Origin: Clostridia bacterium | GTDB lineage: Bacteria; Bacillota; Thermoanaerobacteria; Thermoanaerobacterales; Thermoanaerobacteraceae | NCBI GenBank assembly: GCA_012840485.1 | Contig: DULG01000024.1 | Coordinates: 1-60,504, forward strand | DNA: 60,504 nucleotides | Reading direction: 5' to 3' | Part shown: positions 17,286 through 26,582 of the stretch, in pieces | Layout of the letters: every line of letters starts with the position of its first letter | Numbering within the stretch: position 1 is the first letter of the stretch | Notes under the pieces: generated by a model | The model's input: only the letters and a program-made list of their open reading frames with translations | Database searches by the model: none | Told to the model about the DNA's origin: nothing | Translations under genes and position numbers: made by a program

Positions 17286-19119
17286 AACAAACTACCCCCT
17301 CATCAAAGTCCTTGACCCCACAGCCTGTACAATAAAGTCTGCAGTCAGGCGTAATCCTTCTTTCTTGAGATTTTTTATATTCCCTGATCAAAAACCTTTT
17401 ATTTACTCCAACATCAATTACATCCCATGGAAATACTTCTTCTAAGCTTCTCTCCCTATTGGCATAAAAGTAAGGATTTACACCTGCCTCCTTAAAAGCT
17501 TCTTCCCACTTTTCATAATTTAAATACTCTTCCCATCCGTCAAATTTACAGCCTTTTTCCCAAGCCTTTATTATAGCTCTTCCAACTTTTCTATCTCCTC
17601 TTGATATAACAGCCTCTAGAAAACTCATATAGGGATTGTGCCAATTGTATTTTAAAACCTTGCTCCTAAGTTTTTTCTTCAATAAATCCTGCTTTTCAAT
17701 TATTTCCTTAATGCTATCTTGCCTTGCCCACTGAAAAGGGGTAAAAGGCTTAGGAACAAAAGTAGAGGTGCTTATGGTAAGCTTTAGATTTTTGACATTC
17801 CCTCTTACTTTTTTATAATTGTCTACTATTTTATAGGCTAAATCCGCTATTCCTTCTACATCTTCTATCGTTTCAGTAGGAAGTCCTATCATAAAATAAA
17901 GTTTGATGTTATTCCATCCTGCTGAAAAAGCCTCTTTAGTCGCCTCTAAAATATCCTCTTCTGTAATTCCTTTATTTATTACATCTCTAAGCCTTTGAGT
18001 ACCTGCCTCTGGAGCCAAAGTTAAGCCCGTTTTTCTGACTTTTTGTATTTCTTTTAACAAATTTATGGAAAGGGCATCTACTCTCGTAGAAGGTATGGAA
18101 ATACCTACACCTTTGTCTTTATATTTTTCAATCAATTCTTTAATTAAATCCTCTATTTGAGAATAATCAAAAGTACTTAAAGAGGCTAAAGATATTTCCT
18201 CATAACCTGTAGATTTTACTAGCTTGTCCGTTAATTCTAAAATTTTCTCTTTTGACTTTTCTCTCAATGGTCTATATATCATACCTGCCTGACAAAACCT
18301 GCATCCTCTTGTGCAACCCCTAAATACCTCCAGCATTATTCTGTCATGAACAATGTCCATAAAGGGAACAATTTGTTCCTCTGGATGATATACATTTTCA
18401 AAATCTTTAACTATTCTCTTTTTTACTTTTTCAGGCACCCCTTTTTTTATGGGTCTTATATCTTTTATAGTTCCATCTTTATTGTATTCTTCTATATAGT
18501 ACTTAGGAACATATACTCCTTTAATTTGAGAGACAATCTCTAAAAACTCCTCCCTTTCTCCTTTTTTTTCTTTCCAATCCACATAAGCATCCATGACCTC
18601 ATTTATAACCTCTTCTCCTTCTCCCATCACAAAAAAATCTATAACTTCTGATAGAGGAGAGGGATTATAAGCACATGGACCTCCAGCAATAACAAAGGGT
18701 AATCCTTCTCTCTCTCTTGATAAAATAGGAATACCGCCTAAGTCAAGCATGTTTATCACATTAGTGTAACTTAATTCGTATTGGAGAGTAAAACCCACAA
18801 AGTCAAATTTATGTAGTGGTGTTTTTGTCTCAAGACTAAAAAGAGGGATATTTTTTTCTCTTATCAGTTTTTCCATATCCACCCATGGAGCAAAAACTCT
18901 TTCACAGTATACATCTTCTCTTTTGTTTAAAAGATGATATAAAATTCTCAAACCGAGGTGTGACATACCCACCTCATAAATATCGGGAAAAGCAAAAGCA
19001 AACCTCATTTTTACATCTTCTGGATTTTTTATATATGAATTAAGTTCTCCTCCAGTATACCTGGTCGGCTTGTTCACTTTTATGAACAAAGCATCTATTT
19101 TATCCTTTAAGTCTTCCAT
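17251..19119 (-). CDS. B12-binding-type radical SAM protein (TIGR03960)
   Basis: The 622-residue protein has an N-terminal B12-binding-like domain (about 35-180, GMSHLGLRILYHLL), a radical SAM core from about 230 with the cluster motif RGCTRGCRFCQAG, and the ISTSTFVPKPFTPFQWA block, all features of family TIGR03960. A C-terminal CRLYCTGCG adds Cys ligands. The reaction is unknown. GGAGGAAGG precedes ATG 19119; an upstream extension to 19173 would overlap spoIVFB. It forms a conserved unit with the DUF2344 gene and rng, which suggests RNA modification (inference). Confidence 0.85.
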   Translation of the reverse strand: MEDLKDKIDALFIKVNKPTRYTGGELNSYIKNPEDVKMRFAFAFPDIYEVGMSHLGLRILYHLLNKREDVYCERVFAPWVDMEKLIREKNIPLFSLETKTPLHKFDFVGFTLQYELSYTNVINMLDLGGIPILSREREGLPFVIAGGPCAYNPSPLSEVIDFFVMGEGEEVINEVMDAYVDWKEKKGEREEFLEIVSQIKGVYVPKYYIEEYNKDGTIKDIRPIKKGVPEKVKKRIVKDFENVYHPEEQIVPFMDIVHDRIMLEVFRGCTRGCRFCQAGMIYRPLREKSKEKILELTDKLVKSTGYEEISLASLSTFDYSQIEDLIKELIEKYKDKGVGISIPSTRVDALSINLLKEIQKVRKTGLTLAPEAGTQRLRDVINKGITEEDILEATKEAFSAGWNNIKLYFMIGLPTETIEDVEGIADLAYKIVDNYKKVRGNVKNLKLTISTSTFVPKPFTPFQWARQDSIKEIIEKQDLLKKKLRSKVLKYNWHNPYMSFLEAVISRGDRKVGRAIIKAWEKGCKFDGWEEYLNYEKWEEAFKEAGVNPYFYANRERSLEEVFPWDVIDVGVNKRFLIREYKKSQERRITPDCRLYCTGCGVKDFDEGVVCFEAPKKQIYKR

Positions 19120-19135
19120 TTTCCTTCCTCCATAG

Positions 19136-19990
19136 TTATTTCCTAATATCACCAATTGAAGAATATAAACCATGATCTGTCACAAATTCAAAGAGTTCTG
19201 TTTCTGTTATCCTATATTTTTCCCTAAATTTTTCATCTAATATTATTATAACATGGTATTTGTAAGGTATAAAATTTTTTATGACATTTGCAACTGGCTC
19301 TTTTTCTAAAACTACTATATGATGTACTCCCATCAATCCTTTTTTATAAAATTCTGCCTTTTTCCTAAAAAGGTCTCTCATTCGCAAAAAAGCTGACGTC
19401 TTTTTCTCTTTATTTGCTGCAATTATTAACAGCATTGCCAAAAAAACATAAACAATGTTTAACTTCCAAAGAAATATTCCTTTAAACACAATGTAAAGCA
19501 TAATTCCAGATATAAGATAAGAAGAAAAAACCCCAACTTGAATCGCAATCTTTAAATTAACAAAATACGATAAAACACTTTTTAAGACTCTTCCCCCGTC
19601 TAAAGGAATCCCTGGAAGTAAATTGAAAAAAGCCATTAGAATATTAGCCTTTACAAAATAATCCATATCTACTCGTAAAAGTTGAGAAATAAGCTCCCCT
19701 AAAAAAGCAAAAAAAATATTGGACATAGGTCCAGCTAGTGCTACTAATATTTCTAAATCTGGCCTTATAAACACTACACTGTCTAAAAGAGCAATTCCTC
19801 CAAAAGGATATATACTAAGCTGCAATACCTCTACTTTAAGTTTTCTTGCCGCATAAATGTGCCCCCATTCGTGAACAAAAACTGTGGTAAAGATAGCAAT
19901 TAATTCTTTTATAAAACCTGCTGTAATTAAAAGAAATACAAATATAAAAGTGGAAAAATGTACTTTAACTTCAATACCTCTAACTTTCAT
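19136..19990 (-). CDS. spoIVFB: SpoIVFB-like site-2 intramembrane metalloprotease
   Basis: A polytopic M50-family zinc protease. It has VFVHEWGHIYAA (HExxH) near residue 41 and PGIPLDGGRVL (the xDG ligand motif) near 130, with about five or six hydrophobic segments. SpoIVFB cleaves pro-sigma-K in the mother cell during sporulation. The C-terminal 85 residues look like a CBS-related regulatory part. The ATG overlaps the stop of spoIVFA, the classical spoIVFA-spoIVFB order, which supports the name. Confidence 0.88.
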   Translation of the reverse strand: MKVRGIEVKVHFSTFIFVFLLITAGFIKELIAIFTTVFVHEWGHIYAARKLKVEVLQLSIYPFGGIALLDSVVFIRPDLEILVALAGPMSNIFFAFLGELISQLLRVDMDYFVKANILMAFFNLLPGIPLDGGRVLKSVLSYFVNLKIAIQVGVFSSYLISGIMLYIVFKGIFLWKLNIVYVFLAMLLIIAANKEKKTSAFLRMRDLFRKKAEFYKKGLMGVHHIVVLEKEPVANVIKNFIPYKYHVIIILDEKFREKYRITETELFEFVTDHGLYSSIGDIRK

Positions 19991-20736
19991 TTCGTCCCAT
20001 CACCGGCAACGTCCCCAAAGACAACCTTTGTCAAGGGGTCTACTGGCTTGCCATTTTCCCAGACTTCAAAATGCAGGTGAGGAGCTGTAACCTTTCCCGT
20101 ATCTCCTGTCTTTCCAATAATATCCCCTTGTTTTACTTGTTCTCCTTTTTTAACTAAAATTTCTGATAAATGAGCATAGACAGTTCTTACATCGTTAGCA
20201 TGTCGCAAAACTATGACTTTTCCCAAATCTGGATTTTGTTCATCTACTAGCATCACAACTCCATCTAAAGCCGCTTTAACTTCTGTGCCAACAGGTACAT
20301 CTATATCAATCCCTGTATGGTTTGCCAGTTTATTTGTAACCGGGTCAATTCTTGGGCCAAATCCAGAAGTTATTTTACCATCGACAGGTGCAATCATCTT
20401 GAGAGAAGCTTGAGAGATATCAGAAGAATTTTTATTTCCCAATGTTTTTTCATCTACTGGAGAAAAAACTTTTATTACACTCTCTTTGAGCCAAGGAATT
20501 TTGCTTTGAACTAACTTCAACCCTTTCTTAGTGTTCTCATAATCCATATCATAACTCAATACACTTTTAGTAGCATTTACAAAAGAATTAGTTATGGGCA
20601 CATCAACTGCCTTAAAAAGCAAAACCATTCCCAATAAAACCAATGCCACAATTAACTGGTTTTCAAAAAGCTCTGCATATTTTTTATAAATGCCAAACTT
20701 CTTTGAAGAATAATAAGAAAATCGTTGGTATTTCAT
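19987..20736 (-). CDS. spoIVFA: SpoIVFA-like M23 domain membrane protein
   Basis: This 249-residue protein has one membrane segment (about 28-47) and a LytM/M23 domain (about 115-245). In Bacillus SpoIVFA holds SpoIVFB inactive until SpoIVB signals. Here all M23 zinc ligands appear present (HTGIDIDV for HxxxD and HLHFEVW for HxH), so real endopeptidase activity is possible. It is coupled to spoIVFB by a four-base overlap. A hairpin at 20744-20779 may mask its ribosome site. Confidence 0.82.
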   Translation of the reverse strand: MKYQRFSYYSSKKFGIYKKYAELFENQLIVALVLLGMVLLFKAVDVPITNSFVNATKSVLSYDMDYENTKKGLKLVQSKIPWLKESVIKVFSPVDEKTLGNKNSSDISQASLKMIAPVDGKITSGFGPRIDPVTNKLANHTGIDIDVPVGTEVKAALDGVVMLVDEQNPDLGKVIVLRHANDVRTVYAHLSEILVKKGEQVKQGDIIGKTGDTGKVTAPHLHFEVWENGKPVDPLTKVVFGDVAGDGTK

Positions 20737-20743
20737 AAGATAT

Positions 20744-20779
20744 GCCTCCTTCTATGTTACATTTTATTTTAAAGGAGGC
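20744..20779 (-). promoter_or_regulatory. Inverted repeat that can mask the spoIVFA ribosome site
   Basis: On the minus strand GCCTCCTT (20772-20779) is exactly complementary to AAGGAGGC (20744-20751), the Shine-Dalgarno of spoIVFA, with a 20-base AT-rich loop. No T-tract follows, so it is not a terminator of mgsA. It could hold spoIVFA translation down until melted. Confidence 0.5.
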
Positions 20780-20798
20780 CTTATTATGATAAAATATT

Positions 20799-21197
20799 TT
20801 ATTTATCAGCTATTTCTCTCCACTCTAAAAGCCCCTCTTCCATTCCTTTTAGCAAAACTTCTGCTGTAGCTATATTAGTAGCCAAAGGGATAGAATGTAC
20901 ATCACATACCCTGAGCAAGGCCAAAATATCCGGTTCATGAGGTTGTGCTGTCAAAGGATCTCTTAAAAAAATCACCATATCAATTTTATTTTCAGCAATC
21001 ATTGCACCAATCTGTTGATCTCCACCAAGAGGGCCAGGTAAAAGGCAATTCACATTTAAACCTGCCGCCTCCTTGATAAGTTGTCCTGTATGGCCTGTTG
21101 CGTATATATTACATTTTTGAAAAATGTGTTTATATGCAATTGTGAAATTAACCATCAGTTCTTTTTTTTGGTCATGGGCTATCAAAGCTATATTCAT
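20799..21197 (-). CDS. mgsA: Methylglyoxal synthase
   Basis: MgsA turns dihydroxyacetone phosphate into methylglyoxal and phosphate, a bypass of lower glycolysis when phosphate is short. The 132-residue protein has [38 protein letters not shown] and [15 protein letters not shown], the substrate-binding and catalytic blocks. GGAGGATTTTATC precedes the ATG. It sits between rodA and spoIVFA, as often seen in this group. Confidence 0.96.
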   Translation of the reverse strand: MNIALIAHDQKKELMVNFTIAYKHIFQKCNIYATGHTGQLIKEAAGLNVNCLLPGPLGGDQQIGAMIAENKIDMVIFLRDPLTAQPHEPDILALLRVCDVHSIPLATNIATAEVLLKGMEEGLLEWREIADK

Positions 21198-21209
21198 GAT
21201 AAAATCCTC

Positions 21210-22307
21210 CTAAAAGTTTATCTTTTGCCTTCTCATACTTATATTTTCTAAAAGTCCTATAGCCATCATATCTGCTACCATTGCACTTCCTCCATAACTC
21301 ATAAAGGGAAGTGGAATACCTGTAATTGGCATTATCCCTATAGTCATCCCTATATTTTCAAATATGTGGAAAGTAAACATAGCGATAATACCGACAGCTA
21401 CAAACATTCCATATTTGTCTTTAGCATTATAGGCAATTCTCCAAGCTTTATAAAGCATAATGATATAGAGAATTATCAAGATAAGAGCCCCTATAAAACC
21501 CAATTCTTCTCCTACAACAGAAAAAATAAAATCTGTCCATGCTTCTGGAAGATAATAATATTTAGCCTGAGTACCATTAAAAAGTCCTTTCCCCCAAAGC
21601 ATACCAGAACCAACGGCAATTTTAGATTGAATAACATGATACCCAGTTCCTAAAGGGTCTAGCTCTGGGTTTAAAAAAGACAAAAGCCTATTTCTTTGAT
21701 AGGGTTTTAATAATTTGTATCCAATAGGTAGCATAGCAATTCCCAAAACAAAAAGCTGTGCCAATATTTTTGTATTTATTCCTGAGATATATACTATTGC
21801 CAAAAAAATTGCAACAAATACAAGCCCTGTACCTAAATCTGGCTGCAACATCACTGCAATAAAAGGAATTCCTACGTAAATAAGTGGACCTATAAGTTCT
21901 TTAAAGGTCTTTATTTCTTCAATTTTACTAAACATATTTGCCAAAGTGAGCGCTAATGCCAACTTAGAAAATTCAGAAGGCTGAATATCTACAGGTCCTA
22001 AAGCTATCCAACTCTGTGCGCCATTACTTACTTTTCCTATTACTAAAACCAGTATAAGTCCTATAAGGTTTAGAATATATATAAAGGTTGAAAATTTAGC
22101 AAAAATATTATAGTCAAAAATACATATTACTATTATTGAAAGAAGCCCTATTAAGATTGCTATAGACTGTACAATAACTTTTCTATATGATCCTGTCTGA
22201 ATCGCATGGGAAGCACTTGTCACAACAATAACACCGTATATAGCAATTAAAAGTACAACAATTAAAAGCCCCCAGTCAAAATTTTTCAGAAGCTTTTTAT
22301 TAAACAC
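21210..22307 (-). CDS. rodA: Rod shape-determining protein RodA
   Basis: A SEDS-family glycosyltransferase that polymerises lipid II for lateral wall growth, paired with the class B PBP2 encoded at 24273-26582. About ten membrane segments are visible. Signatures include LDPLGTGYHVIQSKIAVGSG, WTDFIFSVVGEELG and GIPLPFMSYGGSAMVADM. The start is GTG 22307 after GAGGGGATTTGAT. minE's terminator lies upstream, so it has its own promoter. Confidence 0.94.
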   Translation of the reverse strand: MFNKKLLKNFDWGLLIVVLLIAIYGVIVVTSASHAIQTGSYRKVIVQSIAILIGLLSIIVICIFDYNIFAKFSTFIYILNLIGLILVLVIGKVSNGAQSWIALGPVDIQPSEFSKLALALTLANMFSKIEEIKTFKELIGPLIYVGIPFIAVMLQPDLGTGLVFVAIFLAIVYISGINTKILAQLFVLGIAMLPIGYKLLKPYQRNRLLSFLNPELDPLGTGYHVIQSKIAVGSGMLWGKGLFNGTQAKYYYLPEAWTDFIFSVVGEELGFIGALILIILYIIMLYKAWRIAYNAKDKYGMFVAVGIIAMFTFHIFENIGMTIGIMPITGIPLPFMSYGGSAMVADMMAIGLLENISMRRQKINF

Positions 22308-22371
22308 ATCAAATCCCCTCTTATTAAAAAGTCCAAATTGTATTATATCATATAAAAGAAATTTTAACTAC

Positions 22372-22396
22372 ATAAAAAACTGGCGAAAAGCCAGTT
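22372..22396 (-). terminator. Terminator after minE
   Basis: Stem AACTGGC/GCCAGTT with a five-base loop, followed by TTTTTATG on the minus strand; it overlaps the last codon of minE. Confidence 0.8.
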
Positions 22397-22670
22397 ATCT
22401 TATCACCTGTTTCATTTTCTTTATAGGTATATTTGCGTGAAGAGCAGGCATATAAGTATTGTCACTTCTCTTTTCTTTTGTAATTTCTACACTCAGCCCT
22501 GTTTCGTCAATATCAACATAATTAGAAATAACATTTAATATATCCTCTTTTATCGTTTCTAAAAATTTGGGTGAAACATCCGCTCTATCATGGACCAATA
22601 AAAGCTGTAATCTCTCTTTTGCTATATCTTTACTGCTATTTTTACTTCCGAAAGATTTAAATAAATCCAC
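22395..22670 (-). CDS. minE: Cell division topological specificity factor MinE
   Basis: MinE drives MinCD off the membrane so that the division site is at mid-cell. The start is taken as GTG 22670, with GAGGAGGTG just upstream, giving a 91-residue protein, the usual size; a longer frame would run into minD. ERLQLLLVHDRADVSP is the MinD-contact helix of the family. It is the last gene of minCDE. Rod-shaped clostridia with MinE are known, unlike Bacillus which uses DivIVA/MinJ. Confidence 0.95.
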   Translation of the reverse strand: MDLFKSFGSKNSSKDIAKERLQLLLVHDRADVSPKFLETIKEDILNVISNYVDIDETGLSVEITKEKRSDNTYMPALHANIPIKKMKQVIR

Positions 22671-22689
22671 AAAAAACACCTCCTCAGGA

Positions 22690-23484
22690 CTAAGCCATCT
22701 TGAAAAGCCTTTTAAGCCTACCCATAAAGCCATTTCCTACATCTAGATTTATTAAAGGCACATCATTCCCTAAAAGTCTCTCTACTAAATTTCTATAAGC
22801 CTGTCCCGCCAATGACTTTTCATCAGTGACAATTGGTTCCCCTCTATTAGAGGAAATAATTATATTTTCGTCGTCAGGAATTACACCTAAAAGGTCAATT
22901 GCTAAAATATCTATAATATCCTCAATATCCATCATATCTCCTCTTTTTACCATGTCCATCTTGATCCTATTTATTACTAACAAAGGGTCATGAAGGTCAG
23001 ACGCCTCCAAAAGCCCAATTATCCGATCTGCATCTCTTACAGCAGAAACTTCTGGAGTAGTTATTACAATAGCTCTGTCAGCACCAGCTATAGCATTTTT
23101 AAACCCCTGTTCTATTCCTGCAGGACAATCTACTAAAATATAATCAAACTCTTCCTTTAAATCACTTATTAGTTTCTGCATTTGTTCCGGAGTAACAGCT
23201 GACTTGTCTCTTGTTTGAGCTGCAGGCAAAAGATATAGTCCGTCAAACCTCTTGTCTTTTATTAAGGCTTGCTTCAATCTGCACTGACCCTCGACTACAT
23301 CCACAATGTCGTACACAATTCTATTTTCCAGTCCCATAACTACATCAAGATTCCTAAGCCCAATATCTGTGTCAACTAGGGCAACTTTATAACCTTTCAT
23401 TGCAAGATATGTACCAATATTTGCGGTAGAAGTAGTTTTCCCAACTCCACCTTTACCAGAAGTTATTACTATGGACTCGCTCAT
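22690..23484 (-). CDS. minD: Septum site-determining ATPase MinD
   Basis: A deviant Walker ATPase that recruits MinC to the membrane. VITSGKGGVGKTTSTANIG is the P-loop, DCPAGIEQGF the Walker B region, and the C-terminal GFMGRLKRLFKMA is the amphipathic membrane-targeting helix. ATG 23484 has GGAGTGATAAG in front. It lies between minC and minE. Confidence 0.97.
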   Translation of the reverse strand: MSESIVITSGKGGVGKTTSTANIGTYLAMKGYKVALVDTDIGLRNLDVVMGLENRIVYDIVDVVEGQCRLKQALIKDKRFDGLYLLPAAQTRDKSAVTPEQMQKLISDLKEEFDYILVDCPAGIEQGFKNAIAGADRAIVITTPEVSAVRDADRIIGLLEASDLHDPLLVINRIKMDMVKRGDMMDIEDIIDILAIDLLGVIPDDENIIISSNRGEPIVTDEKSLAGQAYRNLVERLLGNDVPLINLDVGNGFMGRLKRLFKMA

Positions 23485-23524
23485 CTTATCACTCCATTCC
23501 AATAATATTATTTTTTAGAATATT

Positions 23525-24169
23525 TTACCACAAATCATTAAGGTGGTAAAGAGGTTTTACTATGATTTTGCCTCTTTTGACAACTGCAACTTCAGGATAA
23601 TCATTGGCATCTTCTTTATCTGGCGATCGGGAAATCACATTAGCAATCCGAAGTTGCATTGCCCTCAAAGAAGAGGCCACTATAACTGCATCTTTATTGC
23701 CAGTAAAACCCGCATGAGCTATTCCCCTCAATGTCCCTAAAACGACTATATTACCAGCAGCTTGTACCAACCCTCCGGGATTTACATCCCCCAATATAAC
23801 AAGGTTGCCATGATATTTAACCACTTGTCCAGACCTTACAGTCCCTTTGTGGAATTTCGTAATCCCCTCTTCTAACCCATTAAATATTTCGTCATCTGTC
23901 ACATTTTTTATATGCTTTTCTTGAAAATTTTTTATCTGCACCTCAATACCATATTTATCAAGAATGAAGTCTTTTAATTTCTCTAAATTTTCCTCCTTAA
24001 TATTCAAACTTTTTACTCTTACGGTAAGGGTCGCACCTTGAAAAAAATTAAGAGACTTTTCAATTCTGTTTACAATTTTCTCTTTTAGCAATTCAATATC
24101 TACATCCTCTTCTAATACAATTACTAGACCTTCTTTAGTACCCTGTATTTTTATTGCTTCTTTTATCAT
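23525..24169 (-). CDS. minC: Septum formation inhibitor MinC
   Basis: MinC blocks FtsZ polymerisation away from mid-cell. The 214-residue protein has an alpha/beta N-terminal domain (about 1-100) and the C-terminal beta-helix (about 110-210) with VVKYHGNLVILGDVNPGG and GNIVVLGTLRGIAHAG. GGAGGTAGGTT precedes the ATG. First gene of minCDE. Confidence 0.95.
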   Translation of the reverse strand: MIKEAIKIQGTKEGLVIVLEEDVDIELLKEKIVNRIEKSLNFFQGATLTVRVKSLNIKEENLEKLKDFILDKYGIEVQIKNFQEKHIKNVTDDEIFNGLEEGITKFHKGTVRSGQVVKYHGNLVILGDVNPGGLVQAAGNIVVLGTLRGIAHAGFTGNKDAVIVASSLRAMQLRIANVISRSPDKEDANDYPEVAVVKRGKIIVKPLYHLNDLW

Positions 24170-24272
24170 AACCTACCTCCATAAAACACTGGTTATTATC
24201 TATATTCTCCACAAATTTCAATTTTCCTTCTTATTATTAATAAAAAGAGGATAAAACCTTCTCTCAAATAAA

Positions 24273-26582
24273 TCATCTCATAGGTGCATTTATTGCTTTA
24301 AATATCTCTCCTTCATTATTTTTGCTTACCCCAAAATACGCGTCAAAAATGTCCCTTGCCACATAACCTGCATAAGAACCATGTCCTCCTTGGTATATGA
24401 CCGCAACTACAACTATCTGTGGGTCATCATAAGGTGCAAAGCCAACAAACCACGCGTAATTATCTCTGCCTACTACTTCTGCTGTTCCTGTCTTTCCTCC
24501 AACAGCGATAGGAAAACCATAAAAAGCACTACTCGCAGTGCCCCCTCTTTCTGTAACACCTTTCATTCCTAATTTTATTGCTTCCAGGTATTTATCCGAA
24601 ATATTAACCTTGTTTAAAACTTCTGGTTTTGTTTCCTCAATAATTTTACCATCAGCTGATACAATTTTATCCACCATATAGAATCTATACCGAATACCAC
24701 CGTTTACTAGAGTAGAAACATAACTGGCAATTTCCAAAGGAGTAAATTGATTATCTCCCTGACCTATCGCTGCACTACAAGTATCTGTCAGACTCCAATG
24801 CCTTGCATAATACATCAATTCCCACAATTTTCTCTGAAGCTTTTCATCTTTTATGCCCATTTTTTCTAATTGCAAAAAAGTGTTATAATCGCTTAAATCC
24901 CCCTGGTCAATGATTTCTAAAATCTTTTGATATTGTTCTTCCGTTATAGAACCATTTGGAGTTTTATCTGTTTTCACCATTGATTTTATTAAACCAACAT
25001 AATATTCTCTCCTATATTGTGGACTTGCAATAATACCTTTGGCCTCAGCTAGTTCTATACCTGTCTTTTGATCTAAACCAAACTTTTTCGCATAATCAAC
25101 TATTTTATCTATTCCCAGCCTTCTTCCCATTTCATAAAAATAGGTATCTGTAGAGTACTTTATTGCATCAGAAACATTTACCCATCCTTGAGTCCGTGGC
25201 CACAGCCAATTTTTTTGCCCTGTATAGGGATATATACCGGGATCCAAATATTTTTCGGTAACTGTGGTAACTCCGGAATCCAAAGCAGCAAAGGCAACAG
25301 CCATCTTAAAAGTAGAACCTGGAGGAACTACACCTTGGGTAGCGTAATTGAAAATGGGGCTTGGGTCAACTGTGGCATCTCTCCACCTAAAAAGTTCATT
25401 TACTATCTCATTGGGAGGATTACCCGTAGCAAAAATATTCGGGTCATATCCAGGAACACTAGCCAATGCTAAAACTTTCCCTGAATGTACATCCACAACT
25501 ACTGCTGCCCCAATATTAGCAGGAAAAGTTTCTCCTCTTCCACTGTATTTTCCTTCTCTTATATTTTGCATAACAGTCATAAGTGACTGCTCTGCCGCCT
25601 CTTGAATATTTTTATCAATAGTCAAAAACACAGTATCTCCAGGCATAGGAGGAACTGTATTTAAATTTTCTATTAACCTTCCATAATTATCCACTATTAC
25701 CTGCTGTGCCCCGTCTTTGCCGTGTAAATATTTTTCATACAACGCCTCAAGGCCAGAATGCCCTACTAAGTCTGTAAGCTTATATTTATTCATATCCAAT
25801 TTTTTTAAATCTTCCGGTGTAATTCTTCCAATGTACCCTAACGCTTGAGACAACAATGTTGCATAGGGATAATATCTAACCGGTTTTATACTTATCATAA
25901 TTCCAGGTAATTCTAAATGATTTTCTTCGATTTCTGCCACCGTTTTTTGATCAACATCTACAGCTATTTCTACTGGTTGATATTGGTTATAACCTTGCTC
26001 CTCCATCAATTGTCTCACAACCATTATTTTTCTCATTTCTCCTGGGCTTAGATCTGTAGGTATTTTAAACTTCTCTAACAAGATATTCCATGCTTCTTTT
26101 GCAGTAGCATTTTCACTTATATTATTAGCTTTTTTCCAAGCCTTCTCTCTAGCTTTTAAAGTTTCTTCTGCCACTGAAGCTTCATCTGGATTTTTAAAAT
26201 TAAAATATGGATTCCCATTTTCATCTAAATAAATAGGTAAGTCGTCTTTGTAATTTACATTATTTTTTTCTAGAACATTTATGAGCTTTAATATAGTTTC
26301 ATTAAGATGACTGTCAACTACTTCTCCCTTCATAATTTCTATAGAAAAACTTGGTCTATTTGTAGCTAATTTTACACCATATTTATCTACAATTTCTCCC
26401 CGTGGAGCATCGATAGGTATCTGTCTTATAGCCTGACGAATAGAAATTTCCCTATAATAATCCCCCTTTATCAATTGCAAATAAATTAGACGGGAAATTA
26501 AAATAGTAAGGAGAACTGAAATAATAGTCCAAAAAATGTAAAATTTTTTTTTGAGATTTTCGTTCAAGGATACCACCCTCAA
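24273..26582 (-). CDS. mrdA: Penicillin-binding protein 2 (class B transpeptidase, MrdA type)
   Basis: The transpeptidase partner of RodA in cell elongation. A membrane anchor is at about residues 12-32; a dimerisation domain follows (about 50-330, with a roughly 90-residue insertion around 95-190). The transpeptidase domain has SxxK as PGSTFKM near 425, SxN as STD in KYSTDTYF near 480, and KTG as GGKTGTAEV near 690. At 769 residues it is longer than E. coli PBP2 (633), as is usual in clostridia. The ATG overlaps the mreD stop. Confidence 0.93.
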   Translation of the reverse strand: MRVVSLNENLKKKFYIFWTIISVLLTILISRLIYLQLIKGDYYREISIRQAIRQIPIDAPRGEIVDKYGVKLATNRPSFSIEIMKGEVVDSHLNETILKLINVLEKNNVNYKDDLPIYLDENGNPYFNFKNPDEASVAEETLKAREKAWKKANNISENATAKEAWNILLEKFKIPTDLSPGEMRKIMVVRQLMEEQGYNQYQPVEIAVDVDQKTVAEIEENHLELPGIMISIKPVRYYPYATLLSQALGYIGRITPEDLKKLDMNKYKLTDLVGHSGLEALYEKYLHGKDGAQQVIVDNYGRLIENLNTVPPMPGDTVFLTIDKNIQEAAEQSLMTVMQNIREGKYSGRGETFPANIGAAVVVDVHSGKVLALASVPGYDPNIFATGNPPNEIVNELFRWRDATVDPSPIFNYATQGVVPPGSTFKMAVAFAALDSGVTTVTEKYLDPGIYPYTGQKNWLWPRTQGWVNVSDAIKYSTDTYFYEMGRRLGIDKIVDYAKKFGLDQKTGIELAEAKGIIASPQYRREYYVGLIKSMVKTDKTPNGSITEEQYQKILEIIDQGDLSDYNTFLQLEKMGIKDEKLQRKLWELMYYARHWSLTDTCSAAIGQGDNQFTPLEIASYVSTLVNGGIRYRFYMVDKIVSADGKIIEETKPEVLNKVNISDKYLEAIKLGMKGVTERGGTASSAFYGFPIAVGGKTGTAEVVGRDNYAWFVGFAPYDDPQIVVVAVIYQGGHGSYAGYVARDIFDAYFGVSKNNEGEIFKAINAPMR

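Noticed and set aside
20771-20870. Plus-strand AAGGAGG plus ATG and a short frame opposite mgsA
   Set aside because: The purine run is the pairing arm of the spoIVFA hairpin, and the frame is about 27 codons lying opposite the end of mgsA.
24241-24262. Possible terminator after the PBP2 gene
   Set aside because: The stem (GAGAGAAGG with CCTCT) is short and imperfect, so min genes may be read from the same transcript; not annotated.
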